DNA from: Prochlorococcus sp. AG-347-M18
Lineage (GTDB): Bacteria > Cyanobacteriota > Cyanobacteriia > PCC-6307 > Cyanobiaceae
DNA length: 32,152 nt
Direction of reading: 5' to 3'
Assembly: GCA_003281165.1 (NCBI GenBank)
Contig: QCCT01000011.1
Coordinates: 1-32,152, forward strand
The position numbers and the translations under genes were made by a program. Below are positions 16,878 through 25,020 of this stretch, one piece after another; positions within the stretch are counted from its first letter, which is position 1; every line of letters starts with the position of its first letter. The notes below the pieces were generated by a model that worked only from the letters and a program-made list of their open reading frames with translations, was not told where the DNA came from and ran no database searches.

Positions 16878-17108
16878 ATGTCCAGTAATGCTGAAAAGCT
16901 CTATAAGTTAATAGCCAACGATTCCAAAAAGAAACAAAGTTTGTTTATGACAGCCTTAACAAATCCCAAAAAGGCTTTAGATAAAATATGCGATATTGGC
17001 AACGAGTTAAATATTTCTGTGACTAAAGAAGAGGTTATTGAATATTTGAGTACTATTGATGATGAGGCAACTAAAATGTGGTTAATCAAGGCTCGAGGAG
17101 GTCTTTAG
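16878..17108 (+). CDS. Nif11-like leader-type small protein ending in a double-glycine motif
   Basis: A 76-residue helical protein. Its pattern (AEKLYKLIANDSKKKQSLF, then NPKKALDKICDIGNELN, then SVTKEEVIEYL) fits the Nif11 domain: short helix, the D-x-x-x-x-x-x-L repeat, an aliphatic-rich second helix and a 'T-x-EE' turn. The domain forms the leader of nitrile-hydratase/Nif11-class RiPP precursors, including prochlorosins. The chain ends KARGGL and stops, so the GG looks like a protease-processing site with no core peptide. No lanthipeptide synthetase or peptidase-transporter is in the window. It could be an orphan leader, a decayed precursor or a Nif11 protein with another role. The last 23 nt overlap the antisense small gene. 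Confidence 0.62.
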   Translation: MSSNAEKLYKLIANDSKKKQSLFMTALTNPKKALDKICDIGNELNISVTKEEVIEYLSTIDDEATKMWLIKARGGL

Positions 17109-17262
17109 ATAAAGGTTTCGAATAATTATTATTTGGATCACTAATAGGTTTAATTCTTTTGTTGTAGCCGCCTCCGCCAGCTAAAGTCCAAAAAAACCAG
17201 TAACTTGGAATTGCAAGAGCCGCAGCTACGAAAATCACTACAATTTGTTCTATTCTTTTCAT
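17086..17262 (-). CDS. Small single-span membrane protein, 58 aa
   Basis: The frame runs from ATG (17260-17262) to TGA (17086-17088). It encodes a short basic start (MKRIEQ), one hydrophobic helix (about residues 7-28, rich in Val/Ala/Phe/Trp), a four-glycine run (29-32), then a polar Lys/Asn/Pro tail. A single-pass membrane anchor with the tail outside the bilayer is likely. No family is recognised. The 3' end overlaps the Nif11-like gene by 23 nt in antisense, so the transcripts converge. It is divergent from the ABC-F gene across 71 nt. The clean topology supports a real gene. Confidence 0.65.
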   Translation of the reverse strand: MKRIEQIVVIFVAAALAIPSYWFFWTLAGGGGYNKRIKPISDPNNNYSKPLSKDLLEP

Positions 17263-17333
17263 GATTTAATTTTATTCGACAAAATATTTTTTAGTAAATA
17301 AGCCACAGATTTTGTAAATTTTATCTTAAAACA

Positions 17334-18962
17334 GTGATTAGATTTGAAGGTGTAAGCAAAATTTATTCTACAGATGTTGTTTTAAAAAATATTAATTGGG
17401 AGATTAAGAAAGGAGAAAAAGTTGGCTTAGTTGGTTCTAATGGTGCAGGTAAATCAACCCAATTTAAAATTTTAATTGGAGAGGTAGAGCAAACAAGTGG
17501 AACCATTATCAAAGAGGGAAATCCTAAAATTGCCCATTTAAAGCAAGAGTTTGATTGTAATTTGAATTTTTCAGTGAGACAAGAATTAGAAAGTTCTTTT
17601 AAAGATATACAAATTGTGGCCATTAAACTTTTAGAAATTGAGAATAAAATGAAATCGTTGGATGTCAAAAAACATTCCGATGAACTTGAAATATTTGTAA
17701 ATCAACTCGCAAAATATCAAGCAAAATTTGAAGCTTTAGGTGGTTATAAAATGCAATCTGATGTGGAAAAAATATTACCAAAATTAGGCTTTTCTAAAGA
17801 AGATGCTGATAAATTAGTTGGTAATTTTTCAGGGGGTTGGCAGATGAAAGTTGCACTTGGAAAAATAATCTTGCAAAAACCTGATTTACTTTTACTGGAT
17901 GAACCAACCAATCATTTAGATTTAGATACTATTTTCTGGCTGGAGGAATATCTATCTTCGCTTAAGATTGCAGTAATGATAATTAGCCATGATAGATATT
18001 TCTTAGATAAATTATGTAAAAAAATAATTTTTATAGATAGAGGAACATCTGAAATTTATAATGGAAATTATTCTTTTTTTGTTGAACAGAAATCTTTAAA
18101 TGAAGAATCACAAAATAAGGCATATCAATTACAACAAAAAGAAATTGAGTTACAGAAGAGGTACATAGATAGATTTCGAGCTAGTGCAACTAGAAGTTCT
18201 CAAGCAAAGAGTAGAGAAAAACAATTAAAAAAGATTTCTAAAATTGAGGCTCCCATAGCAAAATCAAATAGTCCTGTTTTTAATTTTCAAGAGTGCCCTC
18301 GTTCAGGAAAATTAGTTTTAAATATCAAAAATTTATCTCATAGTTTTGATGATAAGATTCTTTTTTTAGATGTTAATTTAAAGATTTCTTCGGGGGAGAA
18401 AATAGCAATATTGGGACCTAATGGATGCGGTAAATCTACGTTGCTTAAAATAATTATGAAAAAAATATCTCCTGAAATTGGAGAAATTAATTTTGGTAAA
18501 CACAATATAATTACTAGCTATTATGAACAGAATCAGGCTGAAGCACTTTCACTCGACGAAAGGGTTATTGATTTAATATGTAATAAGTCTCCAGAATGGT
18601 CCCAAAAAAAAGTAAGAACATTTTTGGGAGGTTTTGGCTTTCAAAATGAAACTGTTTTTAAATACATAAAACAACTTAGTGGGGGAGAAAAGGCAAGATT
18701 AGCATTGGCGCTCATGATTATTAATCCTAGTAATTTTCTTCTTTTGGACGAGCCAACTAATCATTTAGATTTGCAATCTAAGGAAAACTTAGAATTAGCT
18801 ATTAAAAACTATAAAGGTTCATTATTAATAATTTCTCATGATCGGTATTTTATTTCAAAGGTTGCAAATAGAATTGTCGAAATTAAAGATTCGAAGTTAT
18901 TTTCATATTATGGAAATTACGAATATTTTTTAGAAAAAACTCAAAGCCATAAAAATATTTGA
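17334..18962 (+). CDS. ABC-F family ATPase (Uup/EttA-like ribosome-associated factor)
   Basis: A soluble twin-ATPase of 542 residues with no membrane domain, so it is an ABC-F translation factor rather than a transporter. The first cassette has Walker A GSNGAGKS (34-41), signature FSGGWQMK (165-172) and Walker B LLLLDEPTNHLD (185-196). The second has GPNGCGKS (361-368), LSGGEKAR (448-455) and LLLDEPTNHLD. Between them a charged helical linker (about 250-320, QKEIELQKRYIDRFR, then RSSQAKSREKQLKK) is the P-site tRNA interaction region. Family members relieve or gate stalled ribosomes. The start is GTG at 17334. Subfamily (Uup versus YheS type) is not settled by eye. Confidence 0.92.
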   Translation: MIRFEGVSKIYSTDVVLKNINWEIKKGEKVGLVGSNGAGKSTQFKILIGEVEQTSGTIIKEGNPKIAHLKQEFDCNLNFSVRQELESSFKDIQIVAIKLLEIENKMKSLDVKKHSDELEIFVNQLAKYQAKFEALGGYKMQSDVEKILPKLGFSKEDADKLVGNFSGGWQMKVALGKIILQKPDLLLLDEPTNHLDLDTIFWLEEYLSSLKIAVMIISHDRYFLDKLCKKIIFIDRGTSEIYNGNYSFFVEQKSLNEESQNKAYQLQQKEIELQKRYIDRFRASATRSSQAKSREKQLKKISKIEAPIAKSNSPVFNFQECPRSGKLVLNIKNLSHSFDDKILFLDVNLKISSGEKIAILGPNGCGKSTLLKIIMKKISPEIGEINFGKHNIITSYYEQNQAEALSLDERVIDLICNKSPEWSQKKVRTFLGGFGFQNETVFKYIKQLSGGEKARLALALMIINPSNFLLLDEPTNHLDLQSKENLELAIKNYKGSLLIISHDRYFISKVANRIVEIKDSKLFSYYGNYEYFLEKTQSHKNI

Positions 18963-19073
18963 TAACTTTTAATAAAATTTACATTTAGCTAAGTAAGATC
19001 ACTCATTTATCTTTACATAGTTTACCGTCCTTGATTAATCTTAAAAATACGAAAATAAGTTTTAAAAATTTAA

Positions 19074-19217
19074 ATGAAAAATTACGATTTCCAAGAAAAA
19101 CATTTTCAAATTTCTGATCCTATTGAAAGTTATTTTGAATGTATAACTACCTGCGATATAAGGGATGGTAGATGTATTTCTAGGTGTGTGGAAATACTTA
19201 AGCAGAATGACAATTAA
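19074..19217 (+). CDS. Tiny twin-CX3C protein, 47 aa, hypothetical
   Basis: An ATG-started frame in the 260-nt gap between the ABC-F gene and htrA. After a charged N-terminal half (MKNYDFQEKHFQISDPIESYF) come four cysteines spaced C-x3-C-x6-C-x3-C (C23, C27, C34, C38), then a short helical end (VEILKQNDN). Two CX3C units with a short RDGR turn suggest a helical hairpin with disulfides, or a site for zinc or an Fe-S cluster. There is no signal peptide or membrane segment. It converges on htrA with a 5-nt gap. It is too short for default gene finding, but the cysteine pattern is unlikely by chance. Confidence 0.68.
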   Translation: MKNYDFQEKHFQISDPIESYFECITTCDIRDGRCISRCVEILKQNDN

Positions 19218-19222
19218 ATCTT

Positions 19223-20344
19223 TTAGTTATTTTGTAGATTAGTTATATCAGTTGGTATTACTTTTAATTTAATAAATTTATTTCTACGCTTCAATAATAT
19301 ATTTACTTGTTTGTTGATGCCATTTTTGCTTATTTGGTCTATGACGTCTGATGCTGTTTGAATATCTTTATTGCCCACTTTTATTAAAATATCATCTATC
19401 TTGATTCCACTTTTTTCTGCGGGACTGTTCGGTACAATATATCTAACTTTTACGACATTATCTTGTTTCTCAAAATTACTTTCTTCTATTAGGCTAATCC
19501 CTATCATAGGATGTATTACTTTTCCATTTTTGATAAGTTGATCGGCAATTTCCTTAGCTTTATTAATTGGAATTGCGAAACTTAAACCTGCTCCAGGACC
19601 TGATCTTATTAAGGTATTAATACCAATTACTTCTCCAAAGCTATTCAATAGTGGACCTCCAGAATTGCCAGGATTGATAGCAGCATCTGTTTGTATCAGT
19701 TCAAGTTTTTTATCATATATTCCTAATTGACTGACGTTTCTATTTAGATTACTAATAATTCCAAGTGTAACTGTGTTTTCCAGTCCAAATGGATTTCCAA
19801 CTGCTATAGCCCAATCACCAACTTTAATTTTTGCTGAATCGCCTAATTTTGCTTTTGGCCAAGGTCCTTTTCCTTCAATTTTTAGCACAGCCAAATCAGT
19901 AAAAAAGTCTTGCCCTATAAGTTTTGCGTTTAATTTTTTGCCATTAGTTAAACCAACAATAACTTTATCTGATCCATTCACGACATGAGCATTGGTCATA
20001 ACAAGTCCATCTGCAAATATAAATCCACTGCCTTGGTTTTGCTCTATCCTAGGTCGATTATCATTAGGTAAATCTAATCCAAAAAATCTTTCAAAATATG
20101 GGTCTAGAAATAGTTGAGAATTTTTAGGAAATCTTCTTTTTTTAACATATCTTTGAGTATCAATTGTCACAACAGCTGCACCGGTTCTCTCTACAGCTTT
20201 AGTTATGAAAGATTTGTTTGAATATAAACTAACTTCATTAATTTTTGCTTTACTTAAAGGTTGGGATATTACTTTTGCAGGACATATAATGCCGAATGTA
20301 ATTAATGAGGCGAGTAGCAATAACTTTTGAGGGTATTTTTTCAA
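19223..20344 (-). CDS. HtrA/Deg-family serine protease with PDZ domain
   Basis: A periplasmic or thylakoid-lumen quality-control protease. The trypsin-like domain shows the full triad: His in VMTNAHVV, Asp in FFTDLAVLKI, and Ser in NPGNSGGPL. One C-terminal PDZ domain follows (GISLIEES..., SPAEKSGIKIDDILIKVG). With one PDZ it is like cyanobacterial HhoA/HhoB/HtrA. No ATG exists near the 5' end. I choose TTG at 20344, giving 373 residues with a normal signal peptide (KKYPQK, then LLLLASLITFGIICPA). TTG at 20422 would add 26 residues and a second hydrophobic stretch. Neither has a Shine-Dalgarno sequence. The divergent DUF2973 gene begins at 20517. Confidence 0.9.
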   Translation of the reverse strand: MKKYPQKLLLLASLITFGIICPAKVISQPLSKAKINEVSLYSNKSFITKAVERTGAAVVTIDTQRYVKKRRFPKNSQLFLDPYFERFFGLDLPNDNRPRIEQNQGSGFIFADGLVMTNAHVVNGSDKVIVGLTNGKKLNAKLIGQDFFTDLAVLKIEGKGPWPKAKLGDSAKIKVGDWAIAVGNPFGLENTVTLGIISNLNRNVSQLGIYDKKLELIQTDAAINPGNSGGPLLNSFGEVIGINTLIRSGPGAGLSFAIPINKAKEIADQLIKNGKVIHPMIGISLIEESNFEKQDNVVKVRYIVPNSPAEKSGIKIDDILIKVGNKDIQTASDVIDQISKNGINKQVNILLKRRNKFIKLKVIPTDITNLQNN

Positions 20345-20516
20345 TTTTGATTTTTTTACATTTATCGAGAGATTGATTACACCATAAAAGTGTAATTTAA
20401 ATATAACTACTAAAAAGATCAATTGAATCTAGAGAAAAATTTAATAACTAAAAATGGCTAATTTTCTTTTTTTCGGGCTATTATGATAAACAAACATCTA
20501 ATTATTTATAAGTTTA

Positions 20517-20780
20517 ATGACCATCTTATTTCCGATAATATATTCCGCAGCTTTAACTTATTTAGTATGGAAAGCTTTTAGAGTGATGTCCAATGGATGG
20601 GGCATATCTGATAGAGAAAAAAAACCTTTAATTAACTCTCACTTTCAACAAAAGAAGTATACTATTCATCCAGAACTTTTAGATAAGTCAGGAAACATTA
20701 CAGAAGAGGAATTATTAACAGTAAGATTTTCAAATGATAATGACTCTTCCCTTGAAGAAAAGGGTTCAACAACTGATTAA
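20517..20780 (+). CDS. DUF2973 family protein
   Basis: An 87-residue cyanobacterial protein. It has one N-terminal membrane segment (about residues 2-22, ILFPIIYSAALTYLVW) and a soluble tail containing YTIHPELLDKSGNITEEELLTVRF, which is the conserved core of DUF2973. The C-terminus is an acidic Ser-rich extension. Function is unknown; a membrane-tethered accessory role is a guess. It lies 30 nt before the next conserved small gene, probably in one transcript, and is divergent from htrA. Confidence 0.85.
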   Translation: MTILFPIIYSAALTYLVWKAFRVMSNGWGISDREKKPLINSHFQQKKYTIHPELLDKSGNITEEELLTVRFSNDNDSSLEEKGSTTD

Positions 20781-20809
20781 TCGAATTTAAAAATTTTAAG
20801 GAAAAAAAA

Positions 20810-21193
20810 TTGGAATTAAGAACAAAAATTGTTTCGTCCGTAATACGATCTCTTAAGTTGCCACCAAGGTTTAGATTAAAAATGGTTAAAGAAGATCCTG
20901 TTCGACTTGAACTAAGCCTAACTCCCTCGTATGGCAAAAATCCCATTATTGTTGGTTTAGTAGAATCTTTAGATTTAGTTGCTCGAAGGGATAGAGAAGG
21001 TAGATTACCCAGAGATCTTAAAGGGACTTGGGATTGGACTGTAAGACATGGAAAAGTAAGTACTGGAGGATGGAATCCCATGTTAAAAGAGGCCTTGCAA
21101 ACAATGTTTGAAACAGGATTGCCTGCAATTGTATATGAGGAATTAACTGGAGATGAATATCGACCTGTTGATGGTGTTAGACATATTAAATAA
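20810..21193 (+). CDS. Conserved cyanobacterial hypothetical protein, 127 aa
   Basis: A soluble basic protein resembling a single-copy conserved cyanobacterial family whose function I cannot name. Visible blocks are RTKIVSSVIRSLKLPPRF, PVRLELSLTPSYGKNPIIVG, RRDREGRLPRDLKGTWDWT and GWNPMLKEALQTMFETGLPA. The many charged, Trp/Gly-containing conserved-looking strings suggest a compact alpha/beta fold. The start is TTG at 20810, well supported by AAGGA at 20798-20802, 7 nt upstream. The pairing with DUF2973 suggests a shared transcript. It is followed by an AT-only 20-bp palindrome overlapping its stop codon. Confidence 0.8.
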   Translation: MELRTKIVSSVIRSLKLPPRFRLKMVKEDPVRLELSLTPSYGKNPIIVGLVESLDLVARRDREGRLPRDLKGTWDWTVRHGKVSTGGWNPMLKEALQTMFETGLPAIVYEELTGDEYRPVDGVRHIK

Positions 21194-21262
21194 TTAATTA
21201 ATTATTTATCATAAATTCTTCCTCCAAACGTTAAAATACTTTAGTGTACCATCTAATTAATT

Positions 21263-21409
21263 ATGAATGATGAAAATCAACCAAGATTTGGCTTTGTAAA
21301 TTTTGCTGAAACATGGAATGGCCGTATGGCAATGATGGGTATCTTAATTGGTCTTGGTACTGAATTAATTACAGGACAAAGTATTCTTAGACAAATCGGA
21401 ATAGGTTAG
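21263..21409 (+). CDS. hli: High-light-inducible protein (Hli/SCP)
   Basis: A 48-residue one-helix member of the chlorophyll a/b-binding superfamily. It has the pigment-binding signature E-T-W-N-G-R-x-A-M-x-G (E16, N19, R21, M25, G26) within a single membrane helix that continues to about residue 37. Hli proteins sit in thylakoids, bind chlorophyll and carotenoid, and protect photosystem assembly intermediates under light or nutrient stress. It stands alone with a 69-nt upstream gap containing a TAAAAT -10-like box near 21231. The convergent zinc-ribbon gene ends 4 nt away. It is below the size cut-off of many gene finders. Confidence 0.92.
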   Translation: MNDENQPRFGFVNFAETWNGRMAMMGILIGLGTELITGQSILRQIGIG

Positions 21410-21413
21410 TTTA

Positions 21414-21755
21414 TTATTTTATTTCTTCAGCTTGAACTTCAATAGTGCTCTCACTCGGTTTTTTATCTAGTTGATTTTTTTTATTCATTTCATTTAAATT
21501 TGCCCCACAATTTATGCAAGTTTCACTTAAATTTAAGGAAATAGTTCCACAATTATTACATGTATTAATCTTTGATTTGTAATAAGTAAAGCCAAGAAAT
21601 ACTAAAAGTATTATCAAGAGAGGAATAAGTAATAATAAGATTAGGAAGTTGCTAATCAAGCCTATTACAAAATTAAAACCAAGAATAGGAATTACCATTA
21701 TTATAATTATGGAATAAGTAAGGATATTTTTATTGACTTTAAGAAAATAATCCAT
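21414..21755 (-). CDS. Zinc-ribbon membrane protein, hypothetical
   Basis: A 113-residue protein with two membrane helices (about 11-30 and 32-58) followed by a cytoplasmic zinc ribbon: CNNC (C66, C69) and CINC (C80, C83), spacing CX2C-X10-CX2C. A polar Lys/Glu-rich tail follows. No named family is recognised. Its ATG lies 1 nt after the stop codon of the YihY/BrkB gene, so the two are surely co-transcribed and may work in the same membrane process. A role in binding a partner through the ribbon is inference. Confidence 0.8.
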   Translation of the reverse strand: MDYFLKVNKNILTYSIIIIMVIPILGFNFVIGLISNFLILLLLIPLLIILLVFLGFTYYKSKINTCNNCGTISLNLSETCINCGANLNEMNKKNQLDKKPSESTIEVQAEEIK

Positions 21756-21756
21756 G

Positions 21757-22677
21757 TTATATATTAATTCTTTTTTTTCTCTTATTTACTAAAGACATAC
21801 TAGCAATGACAACACTCCAGCATTGTCCAAAATATAAAATCACTCCTAAAAGCCAAACCCATAAAGTAAGTACAAGAAAGCCTCCAATAAAACCATATGC
21901 TTGAAATCTTGCACCAAGTGACAGAATACTTTTACTTACTGCCAAATTCAAAGTTGTTAGGCTAATTCCAATAAGAATAGATCCAGGCAAAAGAGGTTTT
22001 AATGGAACTTTTCTACTAGGTAAGAGAGCTTGTAATAAAAGAGCCATTAAAGAAAAGCCAATTAGAGGGATTGCAAATTGACCAACTTGTAAAAGAGGTA
22101 ACTTAAGTAATAAATCAGACACTATATTATTAGATTTTGAGAGATTCTCTAAAACGTTACTAGGTATCATTCTAAGATTTGCACTAATCTGATCTAATAC
22201 CATTAAAAATCCTATAAAAAATACTATTAAAAAAGCTTCAACTCTATTACGTAGAAACCTCGAAGCTTGCTCTCTCCAAGCAGAATTAACTCTTTTTGAA
22301 GGAAGTTCATCCTCCCATAGTCTATCTGAACCTCTTTGGAGAGATAAATATGCATTTCCTGCTGTAAATAGTAAAAACATAGCCCCGAGAACACCTGCTC
22401 CAAAACCTTGATCAATCAAATTGAATAATGTTGTTTCTACTAATTCAACTACTGAAGGAGGTAAAACTTGAGCGGCAACAGAAATGATTTCTTGATCTAA
22501 GCCCTCTTGTTTGCCTAGGAACCATGAGGCTATTGAAAGAGAAATTAGAAGAATAGGAAAAAATGATTGTAGTGTGTAGTAGGCAAATGCAGCACTTAGA
22601 TCAATACAATCAGATTTGCTCCATCTTTCACACGCTCCCCACAAACTTTTCAGTATCCACGTTGAACTGCGTTGCAT
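21757..22677 (-). CDS. YihY/BrkB (UPF0761) family inner-membrane protein
   Basis: A polytopic membrane protein with about six helices. It has family-typical features: DLSAAFAYYTLQSFFPILLI near the N-terminus, a soluble hydrophilic loop with SLQRGSDRLWEDELPSKR, and LLGVILYFGQCWSVV near the C-terminus. The family was once called ribonuclease BN, which is wrong; its function is uncertain. I choose ATG at 22677 (MQRSSTW, 306 residues); a TTG at 22692 would add five residues. It starts 85 nt after the inositol-phosphatase gene on the same strand. Confidence 0.88.
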   Translation of the reverse strand: MQRSSTWILKSLWGACERWSKSDCIDLSAAFAYYTLQSFFPILLISLSIASWFLGKQEGLDQEIISVAAQVLPPSVVELVETTLFNLIDQGFGAGVLGAMFLLFTAGNAYLSLQRGSDRLWEDELPSKRVNSAWREQASRFLRNRVEAFLIVFFIGFLMVLDQISANLRMIPSNVLENLSKSNNIVSDLLLKLPLLQVGQFAIPLIGFSLMALLLQALLPSRKVPLKPLLPGSILIGISLTTLNLAVSKSILSLGARFQAYGFIGGFLVLTLWVWLLGVILYFGQCWSVVIASMSLVNKRKKRINI

Positions 22678-22761
22678 ATTTATTTGCTTCAAATATTTAT
22701 CGCATGTATTTATTTATTGTATCTAATTAAGAATTTTTTCAAGCAATTATTTATATATGAT

Positions 22762-23565
22762 TCAACTATTTTCCAATAATAAATTACCCCATGGCTTTAA
22801 GATTTCAATTTTTTCTATTGATTTAGAGGCAATTAATGGAAAATTAACGTCGCTTAAGTTTTGTCCTGAAACTAGATTTACAGGATCTGTTTCTAACCAC
22901 TCTATAGAACAATTGAGTTCCTCTAATAAAAGCCAGGCCGCTGCAATATCCCATATCTTTGGGGTTGACTCTATTGCTCCGAATGTTTGTCCCATCGCTA
23001 CACTTGTTAGATTTAAACTTGATACGCCCAAGAGTCTGATTTTGCCAGGAAATACTGAGTTTGGTTTTTTTTGCAGAATTTTTATAGATCTACTACACAA
23101 AGAAACGCATTCACTTTGACGATTATTTAGCTTAGGATCTAATTTCTGGTTATTTAACCAAACTCCTTCACTTTTAATGGATACAAACTTCTTTTCCAAT
23201 GTAGGAATTATTAAAAAAGAAGTTTGCGGTTTACCATCAACGAACCTTGCCACTGATATAGACCAGTATGGGATACCTGCAGCAAAATTTGTTGTCCCAT
23301 CGAGTGGATCTACCACCCAATAAGCTTTTGAGTTTGGAATTGATTTGTGTCCTTCTTCACTAAGGACGCCCTCACCTGGAGCTATTGAAGCTAAGCCATC
23401 TACGATTGTTTTGTCACTCCATAAATCACAACTTGTTAATAATGATCCGTCTGCTTTATTACTGGCGCTAATATTTCCAAAATCTTTTTTTTGACGTTGA
23501 CTAACTAATTCAAATAAAGAATCTAATTCACTGAGTTGCTTATTAGTTAATTTTGGTGGATTCAT
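22762..23565 (-). CDS. Inositol monophosphatase-family phosphatase
   Basis: A magnesium-dependent, lithium-sensitive-type sugar or nucleotide phosphatase of 267 residues. Metal-site motifs are LSEEGH (E70, E71), WVVDPLDGTTNF (D86, D89) and WDIAAAW (D206). The true substrate (inositol phosphate, histidinol phosphate, PAP or another) cannot be told from sequence. ATG at 23565 is preferred because it overlaps the upstream tolC stop as ATGA, a classic coupling arrangement; a TTG five codons earlier would lie inside tolC. The neighbouring gene order suggests an operon with DUF512 and tolC. Confidence 0.9.
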   Translation of the reverse strand: MNPPKLTNKQLSELDSLFELVSQRQKKDFGNISASNKADGSLLTSCDLWSDKTIVDGLASIAPGEGVLSEEGHKSIPNSKAYWVVDPLDGTTNFAAGIPYWSISVARFVDGKPQTSFLIIPTLEKKFVSIKSEGVWLNNQKLDPKLNNRQSECVSLCSRSIKILQKKPNSVFPGKIRLLGVSSLNLTSVAMGQTFGAIESTPKIWDIAAAWLLLEELNCSIEWLETDPVNLVSGQNLSDVNFPLIASKSIEKIEILKPWGNLLLENS

Positions 23566-24995
23566 ATTTGTATATTGCAAATAGACTCTGTATCTTTAAT
23601 TTTATTATTATCACTACCCAAACAATTTTTACTTATATCAATAAAAGTTAATCTTTCTAATTCATCTAAATTCACGTTGTAATTATATATTGCATTAATA
23701 TTTTTTGATTTCGCATTGCTTAATTCACTTTGCCTAATAAGAACATCCTTTAGAGTTGATATTCCAACATCATATCTAAGTCTGGCAAGCCTTTCAGACT
23801 CTTTGCTAGATTCAATTTCTTTAATAGTGGAAATAATTTTCTCTTCATTTAATTTAAGATTCAAATAAGCTTTACTAATTTTTGTGGTCAAAACATTTTT
23901 TAGATTTTCATAAGCATATTGTTCAGCTTTTGCATCTGCTGTTTTTGATTTATAGGAGTTCTTATTTTGTCCGCCATCAAAAATACTCCAAGCAAAATTC
24001 AGACTTATGGTATTTGTATAATTAGATCCAGATTTTTCAGGATCTATATTAGTTGATAGCGATTCACCCTTAGAAAATGTACTAGAAAATGTATTGCTGA
24101 TATATATATTTGGCTTATTTTGAGCTAAAAAACTATTTGCTTGACTCTTTTTGATTGATTTTTGAAAAATAAGGTTTTTTAAGGAAAGATTTTTATCCAA
24201 ACCTTCATTAATATTTTTATTCAATCTATGATTCCAAAATCCTATTATATTTTGCTCCTTATTACTCTCAAAATCCCCTCTAATATTAAGTATCTCTTTA
24301 AGGGAAATTTTATTAATTTCATATTCTATTTTCTTTTCATTAAGTGATTGTTTATCTCGAGATAATTGAGCTTCTGCTTCAAGAACTTCAAATTTTGTAC
24401 CAATTCCAGCATCTAACTTTGCTTTAGCATTTTCTAAACTTGTAATTGATAAATCAAGTGTGAATTTTTTATTTTGAATATCTTGATATGACTTTTGGTA
24501 CTTGTGATATCTCATTCTTGCTTCTTGAATTAAATCTTTTTTCTTAATCTCATAGTTATTTTCAGCAATTTTGTAATTTGCTTTGGCAATTTCAATTTCT
24601 GATCCTCTAAGTGGGTCAATTAAGTCCCATCTAACATTGAGAGAAGGATTAGCGGTAAATTGAGAGGTTTTTAAAGTATCTGAATTGCTATTGTAATTTT
24701 TACCTGCGACATATTTTGGTAACCCAATTGCTTGAAAATCTAGGGACGGATATTTTTGAGAAATTTGACTGGAAAGATTAAAGCTTGCAGAGGTTACTAA
24801 TTTTTCTAATGATTTTAATTCTTGATTATTTAATACAATTTTTTCTATTTCTTGATAATCAACAAAAGTAATATTTGCTTTTTCTTCTAGAACATTATCA
24901 ATATAATTTTTCGTTTCGCTCGAAAATACATTAATAGAATTGATACTTAGAGCAAGTGGCAAGAATAAGATAGGCTTTATTACTCTTCTAAGCAT
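23562..24995 (-). CDS. tolC: TolC-family outer-membrane efflux protein
   Basis: A 477-residue outer-membrane channel protein for drug efflux or type I secretion. It begins with a signal peptide (MLRRVIKPILFLPLALS...). Two repeated helical hairpin units follow, each with the family pattern of heptad-rich helices and Asn/Ser-rich beta strands: SLNVRWDLIDPLRG and, in the second half, SLNFAWSIFDGGQNKNS. RYDVGISTLKDVLIRQSEL is the characteristic second-repeat motif. No matching inner-membrane pump or adaptor lies in the window, so the partner is encoded elsewhere. It lies 25 nt after the DUF512 gene. Confidence 0.93.
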   Translation of the reverse strand: MLRRVIKPILFLPLALSINSINVFSSETKNYIDNVLEEKANITFVDYQEIEKIVLNNQELKSLEKLVTSASFNLSSQISQKYPSLDFQAIGLPKYVAGKNYNSNSDTLKTSQFTANPSLNVRWDLIDPLRGSEIEIAKANYKIAENNYEIKKKDLIQEARMRYHKYQKSYQDIQNKKFTLDLSITSLENAKAKLDAGIGTKFEVLEAEAQLSRDKQSLNEKKIEYEINKISLKEILNIRGDFESNKEQNIIGFWNHRLNKNINEGLDKNLSLKNLIFQKSIKKSQANSFLAQNKPNIYISNTFSSTFSKGESLSTNIDPEKSGSNYTNTISLNFAWSIFDGGQNKNSYKSKTADAKAEQYAYENLKNVLTTKISKAYLNLKLNEEKIISTIKEIESSKESERLARLRYDVGISTLKDVLIRQSELSNAKSKNINAIYNYNVNLDELERLTFIDISKNCLGSDNNKIKDTESICNIQI

Positions 24996-25020
24996 GTTTT
25001 ATAGTATTGAGGATATTCGA

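Noticed and set aside
21188..21207. 20-bp perfect palindrome overlapping the stop codon of the 127-aa gene
   Set aside because: Composed only of A and T (AAT/TAA units) with no T-run; symmetry is expected by chance in such low-complexity sequence, so not called as a terminator.
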